This document shows, one piece after another, positions 1 through 11,585 of a stretch of DNA of 64,000 nt. The number at the start of each line of letters is the position of its first letter. Position 1 is the stretch's first letter. Both the position numbers and the translations under genes were made by a program. Below the pieces are notes generated by a model that worked only from the letters and a program-made list of their open reading frames with translations, was not told the DNA's origin and made no database searches. The DNA is from Eumeta japonica (taxonomy: Eukaryota; Arthropoda; Insecta; Lepidoptera; Psychidae): NCBI GenBank assembly GCA_005406025.1, contig BGZK01000284.1, positions 310,001 through 374,000 of the forward strand, written 5' to 3'.

Positions 1-1559
1 GCGAACTCCGCCGGCCAAACTTTCCATCCAGAAATAAATGTATGAACGCTTTTAATATAATCACTCTTACATATACGTACAATATGAATACACACGATTA
101 TGTAGATACATAAACTTTGATGTTGAAATGTATGCACTCCTTTTAAACACGGGTCAGTAGGTATACACGGAGTGCATTACGATGCTTCGTTGAAATGATG
201 TGCTTTGCCGGTGAAGAAATACGCAGGAGTGATCGTCAGCCCGACTGTGTTCACGGCTTTGCCATTATTAGTTATAATTTAAGATCATCCGTAAATGAGG
301 ATGATCTTAAATTGTAACTTAATTAAATTATAAATTACGTAAATAAACTGTAACTAATTAATATTCCTCATATTTTGGTTTGAGGTCCACTGGTCTAAAG
401 TACAATATTGCCTTTGATTTCTTTATTTCGTTTAATGAAACTTCTCGTGATTCCCATAACTAGAGGTAGCAACCTCGAGTCTCTAAAATACCCAAAAAGT
501 TGTGGAGATACGAAATTTTTCGAGACAGATGCCTGCGATGAAGAACCAATGACTGAAATCCATACGTAAGTCAAAACGAACTATGTTATAATTGATCAAT
601 ATTGAAAAAATCGATAAAATAAAAGAAAAAAATTGTAATAAAACAATTCAATAAATTGTTGATTTCGTTATCTATGATGTAAGATAGAGAAGTTTTTGAC
701 GATTACAAAAATATAAAATACCTATTTTTGATAAAAAATATTTGTTAAACCCTTTTTTAATAATCATACTTTTAATGATACATAGTTTTATTAATATAAG
801 TATGATGACAATGTATATTAGATTATATAATTTAAATTATATTTATGTCTTATAACAAGAATTCAAATCTTTGCTTCTCGATTAAAACCTATAAACGCCA
901 TACACCGCTCACATCATTCGCATTTTCAGAATCGAATTAAAAACTAGATTTTTATTTATATCTTATATACCTAATTTCATCAACAGATATACGTTTCCTT
1001 TCAGAATTTCTTCATATTTTGTACGTCCACTGAAGTCTTCATTACGTCGTTAGCTTTGACGAGGAACAATTTAAGGCCAACTTTTACGTTATAGGACATT
1101 TTCCCGGCGGATACCAGACTGAGATTGAGAAATCTAATCGCCGATATTTCAGTTTAATCCCTGAGTCGCCTGAACATGAGAAAGTCAGTCGAGTAATGAA
1201 ATAAGATTCGGTGTAGTCATTAGGCAAATTGAAGCTTCAGCGTGATATTATAAAGCAGTCGATGGAGGTGGCCTTGCGTATTTAACATTTAGGAGAAATA
1301 AATTTTAAGTGGAATAAAACTAATTGAAAGTTACTAACAATATGTATCCCAATCGTCAATGGCGTATTGTGTGGATCTGGAGAAAATCTACAAACGGGAG
1401 TTAAAAAAAAAAGTTACTTAATATGCTTTTAACATTTTTTTATTCTTATACGTTTCACAGATACGTAGTCCGACAAGTTACGTATCGAAATTTCCAAACT
1501 AGACGTCGGATTTTCGCAAACGAGATCGTAATCGATTTATCTTAATTGCACGCGCAATC
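1..1559. other. AT-rich non-coding stretch
   Basis: I see no gene, RNA or repeat that I can support here. The sequence is AT-rich with poly-A and poly-T runs and frequent stops in all frames. It probably belongs to the long intron or intergenic DNA that fills the left two thirds of the window. Confidence 0.5.
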
Positions 1560-1757
1560 GGTAAAACAAGGGCAAGGAAAGTTTCCCAAAACTCCCACTC
1601 ATGTAATATTCCAGCTCATCCTTTTTAGATATATAAAAGGTCATCCAGTGTACATTCTATTGTGGGAGTTCGCACTGAGACGTCCCGCCTCCGTGCTGGG
1701 TGCACTAACATTAGTTCTATTTGTAAATTTAACATGTGTTATTCAATTCGCGACACA
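1560..1757 (+). repeat. LTR-like block, possible 5' LTR of a degraded retroelement
   Basis: A TATA box (TATATAAAAG, about 1630-1639) is followed by a GC-richer stretch. The block ends near 1756 just before GGTGACAG, which could be the start of a primer-binding site and leader. About 150 bases further on begins the gag-like relic at 1911. The order promoter, leader, gag is what a 5' LTR would give. An 85-codon ORF covers the block but its translation resembles nothing. I did not find the LTR start or a matching 3' LTR, so the boundaries are guesses. Confidence 0.3.
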
Positions 1758-1910
1758 AAAGGTGACAGATAAACAAGGTGTGTCCAGTATTATTTTGGTG
1801 TGACTAGTATCATACCGAAGGCATGTGTAGGTATTAATTGGACATATCTGACTGAGAAGCAAGTAAATATAGTTCATATCGCTATAAAAGAAAGAGATGA
1901 TAATATAAAA

Positions 1911-2965
1911 ATGGAAGGTGTTCCTTGAGACTCGCGCAACGATGATTTCCAGGAGTTCTAGAAAAACTATGAGGCACTGGTCGCGTTGAAAAATTGGAGC
2001 GTCCAACAGAAAAAAGCGGGTTTAAGTCTGTACACAGCGGATACAGCTAGATTTTGTTAAAAATAATCATTAGCGCTGAAGTAACGTATAAAGTCATTAT
2101 CAAAGAATTCAAAGAAAAGTTTAATTACGAAAAATGTATGTACAGCACAGCTTTTTTACGACAGCAGACAGGAAGAGGTGGAAATGTCAGAATATTTTTA
2201 TGGATTGAAAAGACTTTACAAAAGCGAAAATTAAGGAGGAAAGCACGATAATTATGACATTTCTGCAGGTATTCAATGCAGCCGTCAATCGTCTATTTGA
2301 ACCTATAATTGACTCGTGGATTTGAAACAGTCAATCAAAAATCATAAACAAGTCTACTCGGAAAACTATAAAACTAACTACAAGTTGTCGATGCTTCCAC
2401 ACAAGCAGCACATCTCCCGAAGAATGTCCGATGAGAAACGATACGATCAAGGTGAGATCACAGCAGCCAGCCATGACAGAAGCTCAGCCCTGATGGCTTC
2501 AGAACAGCGGGAACCTGCCACAGAATACAGCTCCGCCGACTGAAGATTGACGCAGACGAGACCGGAAGAACGTAGCGAGTCCTCCTACGAAATATTAGGA
2601 AAATGTGAGAGGGCAGTGGCAATAAATTGAATGCAAGTCGAGAAGCCGCTATCCCTTAAACTCATACGTCCATCAAGCAGAGGTGGCACGCAGGTAAAGG
2701 TCTCAATGATAATGATTTGCACATTTATTATATTCTAGTGCCAACATACAGGAGTTTTAAAGAAACGGGTAATCGGGCCAATTTTGAAATTTATCGGGCT
2801 TACGTCTATAGAATTTTGTATAAATCAAACAAAGTGTAGGTACACATTTTATGTCGTAAAAGATTTGCATTTAGATCAAATTTTGGTGACGTACTTTATG
2901 AGGCAAAATGCGATTATATTAGATTATAATGAGAGTGAAATTATTTCGAGTAAGAAAGGATTGTG
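1911..2965 (+). pseudogene. degraded LTR-retrotransposon gag and protease remnant (probably Ty3/gypsy-like)
   Basis: From an ATG at 1911 one frame, interrupted by several stops, gives a capsid-like series: a segment with YEALVALKNWS and then GLSLYTADTARF (1965-2060), then QEEVEMSEYFYGLKRLY at about 2170-2220. These match the usual layout of Ty3/gypsy-like gag. After a poorly matching gap, an ORF at 2764-2965 looks like the C-terminal half of a retropepsin: a beta-strand-like stretch, then DLHLDQILVTYFMRQNAIILDY, close to the usual 'D.ILG.DFL...A..D' pattern. No reverse transcriptase follows. The element is dead (nonsense mutations, frame changes, missing pol). Alternatives are a BEL/Pao element or a chance match for the weaker parts. 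The family call rests on recognition by eye. Confidence 0.5.
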
Positions 2966-3011
2966 TGCACCGTTTGTCTCTCAACGCCGGCGTGCACGGA
3001 ACAGATGTTAG

Positions 3012-3974
3012 CCGGTCTTTTGCTCAAAAATTGTCAGTGACACGATCGGAGCATTTGAGGTAACATAGCGATTTGCTAAATTCACTCACTTTATCTCTTC
3101 GAATGTAACGCGCCGAGTTCCGATAATGCACGTACATACATATAATCCTTAATTATAGAAACTAATAGCGAAACTTACATGTAGACTCGGTAATCAGACA
3201 GACGAAATGCTTAGTTCACTAATTCATACATGGAATTAATAGTAAAGCTCTAAATTATAATAATTCGTTAGGCAATAATTATTTTCTTAAAATACGTCTC
3301 CTCATCTGTAATTAATCTCGCAGTAACGTCGCTTTGATACTTCATTAACGTTATAATGGTCGCGCACAAAGACATTCCTCTTAAGCGGTCCACGGCTCTA
3401 ACACATTGTTAGGGAATTTAACCACAAGAATGTCTTTGTCTGAGGCACAAAGCGTCGACGTTGCCTTTACAAATGAGCTAGAAGCGGCACGCGCGGTCCG
3501 CGGCTCGATATTGATATATTGCGATGTGACGTCTCTGGTACGGCCGCGGGCATGTGTCTATGGCATGACCTTTATCGTTAAATGTTTCTTTCGTTAAATG
3601 TTTCGTTAAATGTTGATTCTTAATATGTATTTTTTTTAAATTGTTAATTAAACAAAATATCATATCACAGTTTCTTAATTCAGGTTGTAACAGAAATTTT
3701 TAGTTCTAAAATTAGTACTTGTAAAAATAAATACTAGCAAACTATAAATATAAATAGCATTTTTATATTAAAACTTTTCTTTCAATATTATTATAGTTTT
3801 CTCTGTATACGACTGTCTTAGGTTAAATGATACAATTGCATTACATCGATTATGCGTTCTTATTTATACATCGGTAATAAAGCATCGTCCCTGATGATAA
3901 TAAAAGACTTAGAATAAAATTCGTTTGAATCACACTTGATATTGCGCAAAACACGCTTAGCCTTTGGCCCTGAT
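3012..3974. other. non-coding stretch with a short 12-bp tandem repeat
   Basis: No supportable gene. At 3575-3612 the unit TTTCGTTAAATG occurs about three times with a small interruption. A short GC-richer patch (3480-3550) has no recognisable coding content. Confidence 0.4.
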
Positions 3975-3997
3975 GCTGTCACCACAGTGGTGACAGC
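3975..3997. repeat. 23-bp near-perfect palindrome
   Basis: Arms GCTGTCACCAC and GTGGTGACAGC flank a single central A, giving two perfect 11-bp arms. It lies in a locally GC-rich block (3960-4060). A polymerase III B-box-like string (ATCGAATCC) lies downstream near 4045, so it might be part of an old SINE. No function is assigned. Confidence 0.6.
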
Positions 3998-4736
3998 GCT
4001 CGTTAGAAGCCCCCAGTTTCGCTGGATCAGCGTGGAGGGCTGAATATCGAATCCCGTTTGGTGATGAAACACCTCATATAGAATTTACTATACAATCAAC
4101 GATAGTAAACTCTGTAGAATAGAATAGAAAGAAAAAACAGATTTTTTTGTAGCGTCCATATCTCAGAAACTTGTCAAATCGTTTTAAATCCGAAACAAAA
4201 TGTAGATATTTTTTTCATACTTCCCGTAGTAGTCACGAATAGTCGGTGTGCACGTCGTGAGTAGAGCCTGTAAGGACTATTCAACTATACACCAATCAAT
4301 AGAACGCCTACTCATAGTTACAACATTGGACTTTGAAATATATAGCTTATCGAGGTTCAGCAACGGTACTATAAAAGAAGGTTGGTACTATCATTGACTT
4401 TCTTTGACAGAATTCTTAAAGGATATCCTTCGAAAATATGACTTCGCTTGTCATTAGACTAGTATGGGCTGATTATTGTTGCATTAAGATTATGTTAACT
4501 AAGCAAAGACCACTTAATTCGATATATGTATATATTGATTAATAATAATATAATATCTTCGGACATAGATACATCCCCATCTGGCCCCAAATTAAGCAAA
4601 GACGCTTGTATTATATGAGTGCCAGATAGTTGATATAATACATATATACTTTTTTTCTATAAATATATACATATAAAGACCTAGACTCGAGACAAACTCG
4701 AGACAAATTAATTTTTAATTAAATAAATAAATGTTT

Positions 4737-4810
4737 GTCTCGTGCGGGAATCGAACCCACGCCCCCAGCGCAGCGAGTAGGGTCACTACTACTGCACCAA
4801 CCGGGCAGTC
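4737..4810 (-). repeat. tRNA-derived SINE head
   Basis: On the minus strand the segment begins GCCCGGTTGGTGCAGTAGT, which carries an A-box-like promoter (about 4788-4799). It later carries a perfect B box, GGTTCGATTCC (4747-4757), inside CGTGGGTTCGATTCCCGCACG, which folds as a T arm. The 5' GCCCGG has no matching acceptor strand and no tidy anticodon arm is visible, so this is not a working tRNA. The arrangement matches tRNA-derived SINEs common in Lepidoptera. The 3' side runs into AT-rich sequence with repeated TTTGTCTCGAG units (4680-4710). Two overlapping ORFs on both strands here are by-products of the SINE. Confidence 0.65.
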
Positions 4811-5548
4811 AATTAAATTAGAACTAATCAATTCTAAATACAGACCGAGCGCCGATTCTATTATTCGGCGCGCTCTGCGGTATCGCGCCGGTTCTGGGTG
4901 CTGTTGGCGTATTCGCTCCAATTTCAGGAACATCGTCCAGCGGCACGTCTAAATTGCGATAAGTTTGCGCTTCGTGTATCGATAGTAATCATAGAAACCG
5001 GTTTCGTGTCAAACTACGGCGCGCAGCACGGGCGCAGCACTATCGCATTGTTGGGTGCGGATGCCACGTCTATGAACTTCGCTAGTTCGGATCTTCTGTA
5101 GACGAACGAAGTATCGATAGCTTCACCAACTTCTGTATATTAATACAGAGGAACAATAACGGTTCTACCTACCAGTGGCGAGGGGTGAGAAAAATATAAA
5201 GGGAAGCCGAACCTTAAAAAATTGTCAACATTAAACATTATTAATAAAAATATAACTATTACTACCGAGCTCTGTAACGCCTTCTGGTATAACGCGGAGA
5301 TATTTCATTCGCCACTTTTGGCATACTTGAAGTCAACGATAGAATACAAACGGAAGACTTCGAGCATGCATAAAAGCAGCTTTGAAAAAGCTAATGAAGT
5401 AGTTTTTTAGTCGAATTTATAGCAGCGCAGTGGATAAATGAATTAAATGAGATAAAAAGCTATTTAAATTCTAGTGGTAATCTACGATTTTTCTTGAGGA
5501 AATGAGCTAATACCAAGTCATAAAATTTGGCTTACTTTTGATTTGCAA

Positions 5549-6597
5549 CAGTAAATGTTTTTCTATAGATAACAACGCGAGATCTGAAAGCCTTTGTCCT
5601 GTCTGGCTATTCCTGAGGTACGTATGAATGCGTTTGAGAGCTGAAAAGATCGTTCCGCGGCCGCAATTGTTTTCAGAAGGGTTAAACAGATATTACTTAA
5701 ACTTAAAATTTGAGGAAATGTATTTTAAGATATCTTTTGTAAATGCAAAAATAACTCGTACATATCTAATCCTTTAAGCGAGGGAGACGAATATAATACT
5801 TTTAACTCATTTTTAATGCATTTATGTCAAAAATTCGAGGAAATAATAAATTTAAATTATTTAGTTTATCCTCAGGAAATTTACGTTCGAATAAATCATA
5901 TTTCGACTTACTTAGTAAATCTAAAATGACAAATTGCTTAATGAACTATATCTGGTTTGAATTTGATTTTTAACATTATCTACAATTTCGATGAAAATAC
6001 GTTTATACTCGCGTTTTAAGTCTGATTCTGAGCTAAATAGACGTCGGCGTCTTCGTGGAGGCTCACTTATATCAGTGACACTGTCGTAAATTTCGTCAAA
6101 CTTATTAATGAAATTACTCTCAAACCAATTTAATAGCGATCGAACTTCGCGAATAACGACGTCTATATCACTCTGTTTATTTTGTAGTAAAGCGAAAGTA
6201 ATATCTGTTCTTGCAAATAATTCAGCTAAAGTATGCAAAAAGCAAAATTCCCATCTTCTAATGTCATTAACAAACTTTCTGATATGGCAATTGATTCAGA
6301 ATCCCAAACCATCGGATTTTCTATAATTATATTAAATGTTTGTATTATGTCGGATCTACAGTTACAAATGACATTAATAATACGAGAATGATACTGCCAT
6401 CGAGTTTCTGCGACACCAGGCAAACGAAGATCTGACGTTAATTTTAAAAGACCCGAACGTTTAGTAGATTTATTAAAAAAATTTATTATGCAATTGATGT
6501 GGCCGAAAAATTGTTTTAACTCTGGAATATTTTCTAAAGATCGAGATAACACTAAGTTAAGTACGTGAGCATAGCAAGGAATAAAGACAGCCATTGG
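5549..6597 (-). pseudogene. hAT-superfamily transposase remnant, ZMYM1-like, C-terminal half
   Basis: Read on the minus strand from 6597. An opening segment has CYAHVLNLVLS and AETRWQYHSR (6594-6400), typical of the RNase H-like core of hAT transposases related to ZMYM1/DUF4371 proteins. A second segment runs from 6238 to 5921. The conserved hAT C-terminal dimerisation signature appears at about 5690-5549: AAERSF, then ALKRIHTYLRNSQTGQRLSDLALLSIEK in pieces across frames. At least three frame breaks are visible: a one-base loss in a T run near 6240, one near 5925, and one inside the dimerisation region. There is also a stop near 5720. The N-terminal zinc finger and first catalytic region are missing. 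I did not find terminal inverted repeats. The superfamily is well supported; the subfamily is an inference. Confidence 0.8.
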
Positions 6598-6848
6598 ACA
6601 TTGTAATTTAATTTTTGTTTGTACGCCGCCCTATACTTCTATACATACTTAATTCGACACGGGAATGATGCTATATGCAAAACCATTTTTTATTCGGGTA
6701 TAATCGGAAATCTCCGCTGATCGAAACGCATTATTATTTACATAATAATGTATAACACAAGAAGTCGCAACCGAATATAACACCTAAGACTTCACGTTAA
6801 AGGTGAAATTATGTTACACGAATTACAATTGCGTCATTTCGTAGTCGA

Positions 6849-6874
6849 AATAACTCGCGACAAGCCGAGTTATT
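6849..6874. repeat. hairpin with AATAACTCG / CGAGTTATT arms (copy 1)
   Basis: Nine-base arms are separated by 8 bases. The same stem recurs about 165 bases downstream at 7014-7041. The stretch between the two is unusually GC-rich (about 6880-6930) for this window. Confidence 0.55.
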
Positions 6875-7013
6875 CTCCCGCTGTCCCGCGGCTTGCGACG
6901 GCCAAGCTCGCGGGCTGTGGCCCGCCATAACGCTATAATACAACCGAATATGGAAGACTCAACATTTCACACATTGATTACGACGATAGCGAACATTCTG
7001 AATTTGGTCGTAT

Positions 7014-7041
7014 AAATAACTCGGTTGCTTTCGAGTTATTT
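7014..7041. repeat. hairpin with AAATAACTCG / CGAGTTATTT arms (copy 2)
   Basis: Ten-base arms enclose an 8-base loop. The stem sequence is the same as at 6849-6874, which suggests both belong to one repeat unit, perhaps the ends of a small foldback element. Confidence 0.55.
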
Positions 7042-10000
7042 GAAGTGTTTTTTATATAGGGCTTACGTTACTAACGTAAGAAGGCTGGATATTATTTACA
7101 ATAATTATTGAAAATTAAAAATAATTTTAAGTGTCTGTATACTAAAAAGCAATAATTTATTTATTTATGAATTATGCATATTAAATATTTTATGAAAGGG
7201 AAGCCGATAAGAATCGAGTTCTTAGAAGCCGTCGCCACTGCTACCTACGTATCTTTGCGAGCAGAAGATGCCACAATTGACCCTAGATATATACAGAATT
7301 TATGTGCCATATCAAATTTGAAACAAAGATTTAGACCACTACAAATAATTAAATTTAAACATTTAAAACCAGTCGTTCCCATGTAAATAATTTATTACAT
7401 AAACTCTTTAATTGATGATTTAGAATTTATTTAAAACGAAACCGTATTATTGTGCAAGCTTATTGGAGATTTTCCATTATAATGTAACGGGACTCACCCC
7501 AACGGTTTTTTAAGCTATTATTCCCTTTGTAACTTTCCCAAGCCTTGCTAAACTCTGAAACGATGTAAATTATCCATTTCGCTTGCCGGAATACTTCTTT
7601 GATAGCTGCATCCACGAATTCTCCTCCGACTTGAATCTCTTTTCAAATCAAACTACTAAATGGTTCGCCAGCCCCAGGTACTGCTGCGGGCAATCAACTC
7701 AATGCACACACTTTTTTTCAAATCTTTCTGAACTCAAGCCATACCTATTATTCCTTCATTCCAATATCCAACTGCCTACTTTTTACGGAATTCTGCAAAA
7801 TTCCGTTTGCATTTTATTTCAGATTTTTCTTTCCATTCAGATACTAAATTGTTATGATTTTTATTTTCTACAAACAACCTGTCCGTTTCTACACTTTAAA
7901 ATATCATCGGCTTACAAATTTAGAAAATTTGCAATAAGAGAAAAAAACAGTTAGAAGCGTATAGAGAAATTCTAAACCTATAATATTTTATTATAATCGG
8001 TCGGATTAAGCCAAGTTACCTTGATGTTTCGAACGAACAGATAGCTAATTTCGACGTAAGGTGGGAAAGGGAGGGGGGGCGGTTACAGGCTTTTGGCTTT
8101 ACTCCTTAAGAAGAAATAAATTTCTGCATGTAGCCCTCGGTAGGCAAAGTACATACAAAAAGTAAAGGCTTTATGTTGACCCTCTGCACAACATGATTAC
8201 GCATCATATTCTTTTATTTAGTAAAGATAAGTTAAGCTTTCGATATATATAGTGTAAAACGTTTTTGCCGCTGTTACCAATTAATTAATGTGGAGTTGTA
8301 AAGTTTTATATGTTATATAAGTATTATACAACATAATTTATTTTATCAAATTAACATAAATAAATATGAATATACCTTTTGCCTATTGTATACATCCCAA
8401 GGAAATTGGTTTTCAGGAATAAACTACAATCGTGCATCGTAGCACAAGAAACTTTAGTTTCAAAAACTCCGTTTTAATATTTGTGTCGCCTTTGAAAGGC
8501 TTGTCACGTATAGACAGCCGACCACAAATACAGAAGCTCAATTCGAATGTATAAGGTTTTCGGTTGTCCAAGGAACACTAAAAATGTTAGCGGCCATAAA
8601 AGAGTAGACATTCCGAGCCATGCAATTAAACAAGCGAAAAATTTATTCTCAAAACTAACATTTTCAGGAGTCTTTTAGCGATTTGACCGAGCGACTTCTA
8701 CGGAAAATAAAGGGAGCAGACAAAGAGCGAACTAGTTGCCTCCGCGGGTTTTGACGGCTTTTAAAAATGGCCCAATATATCAAGGCTCGAGGAATTAGAA
8801 AGCAAAACTTTATTCTGCGTAATATCGTAGATAAGGTAACTATGACAGTTTCCTTGAACTTATATTGACGGACTTCTGTTTTTATACCATACTAAATAAA
8901 TATTTATGTATAAGCCTAATAAAATAAACACTCCAGGCAATAACAGAACAACAGTTAAGTTTCAAAGTTGCAATTTCTATGATTTACTTAAGAAAAAACT
9001 TATTTTATCTGATTTATGTTCTGCTTTTATTTAAAGAAAATGGACTGAAAAATAATGAACAAATTGGCAGAGTTACGTGAAGAGCCGTTGTATAGTGAAT
9101 TTAGCTCGGCGATGCAACATTCTGTATTCTGCATACTTAGTAATGTGTGTTGCCTGAAATGATCTATAAATATGAAATGTGGATCTTTACTTCTCGATCC
9201 TTATTGGTCCTTCAACACAATGAATAGTCACTTAATCAACGATAGAAATATTTAAACCCGACATTTCTTCGCGAGATAAAATACGGAACAGGAAAACCAC
9301 AAAAAATAACACAGCAAACGACTAAACTTTGACTAACAAACTGGTGAACCTCTTAGAACATGCATCATAGCACGTGGAGCCGGATGACATATCGTGGAAA
9401 TTTTATTAATAGAATTCCAATATCTCAATAAAGTGAATACCTAAATACATAGAATCTTTGCTACTGTAACGAAGTCAGGCAACAATATTTACAAACCATG
9501 CGTATTTATATTAAATTGTGTTCAAATAATCTTACAATAACTGTTTATCAATAAAAATAATACGATTTATTTAATAGTAAACAAAAATAGGCTTCAGAAA
9601 GATGTTTCATGTAAATTACCACGTTTGATACAATAATCACTGTTAGCGTATCCCATTTGAAATCATTAATAATCAGTTTAATTTTTCTACAATCAACGCT
9701 TGCATTTATTTGTTTTGTGCTTAATATTATAACTTTACCATTATATAAATAAACAAATATACAATATTATATTAATACTATTTACATTATTTACCAGTAA
9801 AACTACTCGAAATCAATTGATTAAACGTATAATTTTTAATTTAGAGCAGTTAACGATACAAACATATTTATAAGCAAAAATCGCAATCGGTACAAGGAAA
9901 ATTATTCAACATGCTCATAAAAAGTGAAAACATGAATTACATTCTCAAATAGTATGAACGTCTGAACACTACTTTTGTTCAAAACTACCACCTCCGCGAG

Positions 10001-11423
10001 CAGACCGGCACGCACTTTTCATTCATCAATCCTCTCGGACGTCGCACTAAAGAAGTGTGAGTCCATGTATAATTCAGGGACGTGTACTCTGTATATCATT
10101 GCGCTAGAAAAAGCGAGAGGGGCGGCCTGGGGATTTCCGGACGTGTTTTGACGCGCCCCCATAAAAAATATCTTTTTTGTTCTGTCCGCGGCGCGGCGAG
10201 AATTAAGGGGCTAATATACCTTTTTATTTGGACTCGCAACGACGAGGGGACGCAAGGAGATTCGGTCACGTCGAGTTGCCGTTACTTAGTTCTTAGTACT
10301 TTTGCGGTAAAAAATTTTAGTTAAAAAAGCTTCATCCCACTAAATTTATTAGATGAAGGCTGTTGAAAATTACTACGTTTTTGGATTTTTGAAAGTAAAA
10401 CCAGACGACGCATAAATCTTATAAACAATTTATAAATGATCTTTCTTTTTAGGCGACAGCGAGGATAGTTTTTTAAGACATACTATAGAAAACGCATTAA
10501 TTGAACCAGAACAGTTAAATAAAACGGGCGTGGTTCTTATTTCAATGGCTAAATACTATTCCTGTTTTAATGAAACTTAAAAAGATTACATTTTAAGTAC
10601 CATTTTTTTTGTCTCTCTAGACCGCTACGTCTATACTAAAAGATGAGGTTATGATTGTTTAGATTCTAGACGATGACGCGGGGAAAGAACTTGATAATTT
10701 CAAATATTTGAAAATCAAAGGAAATAAATGTGTATTGAAATTGATATAGCAACGTATAATGTCATTTCGATTCCTCGTGAGAGAACCGAATGAATTTCTT
10801 TATATCACGCTACTTCATTCATATCAAGCGATCTTAATAATATTTATACAAATATCCAACCACGAGAAAATATTATTATTAATAATTTAAAATCAAACCA
10901 CAATGGATAATTAGCGTTTTTCAAAATACTAACATAAAATACAGAAGACGATGAAGCAATAATCGCTGGACAGGAATTTTTAGGTGCTCAGGATAAATAG
11001 TTTTAAAAAAGGAATTTTCAGCTTAGAAAAAAGATATGCCAAATTTATTATACTAAAACGCGTCTATGTCGAAAAATAAAGTAACATTTAATAAAAGTTA
11101 CCAGCAACATACTCATTCTCCCTTTTTATTGAACGCCCCTATACACTAACGCATTCCAAAAGTTATGTATAACCTTTGAATTAAATAGATTTTTAAATTT
11201 GAATTTGAACTCTCTTCCCACCACGATCGTGATCGCCGTTTCGCAATTTCAATTTTACTATCAATCCCGATCATATCTTGTTCTCAATAATAAAATAGAT
11301 CAGTAAAATAAAAAAGCCTTTTATTTCTCGCACTTACAATTACAAAAATTAACTTAATTTTAGTCTTAGTATATTAGTTGGCTAAATTTTTTTATATAAT
11401 TTAATTGTTAGAGTTTCAGTTTG
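7042..11423. other. AT-rich non-coding stretch
   Basis: No gene that I can support. Several ORFs of 60-120 codons are present but have low-complexity, unrecognisable translations. A GC-rich island at about 10080-10290 (containing GGGGCGGCC and CGCGCCCCC) stands out and could be a regulatory element or an old insertion. A G run lies at about 8070-8080. Confidence 0.4.
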
Positions 11424-11585
11424 TTAAGCAAGAACCCCAAGTTGGGTGAAGGCCTCCTCCAAAGATGACCATTTATCTCTATCTTTTGCTATTTGAACCC
11501 AGTTTGGGCAAACTATTTTTTTGACTTCGTCTTCCCATCGTGCAAGTGGTCTCCCTCTTTCTGTTATGCCTTGTGGGCCTCTCCA
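11424..11585 (-). pseudogene. LINE reverse-transcriptase C-terminal stub
   Basis: The minus strand from about 11560 to the stop at 11424-11426 reads RGRPLARWEDEVKKIV, then NWVQIAKDRDKWSSLEEAF and TQLGVLA. The pattern 'GRP..RW.DD.....G..W...A.DR..W..L.EAF' is the hallmark C-terminus of many insect non-LTR retrotransposon ORF2 proteins. Only this end is present, as expected for 5' truncation during reverse transcription. The clade (RTE, CR1 or Jockey type) cannot be fixed from so little. Confidence 0.7.

Noticed and set aside
1546..1803. 85-codon ORF on the plus strand
   Set aside because: It covers the LTR-like promoter block, and the translation resembles no protein. The TATA box inside it fits a non-coding LTR better.
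4737..4810. Functional tRNA gene
   Set aside because: The B box is perfect but the acceptor stem does not pair and no proper anticodon arm can be drawn, so it is a SINE head.
4715..4952. Overlapping ORFs on both strands around 4715-4952
   Set aside because: Both cross the tRNA-derived SINE head, whose GC-rich sequence opens frames by chance.
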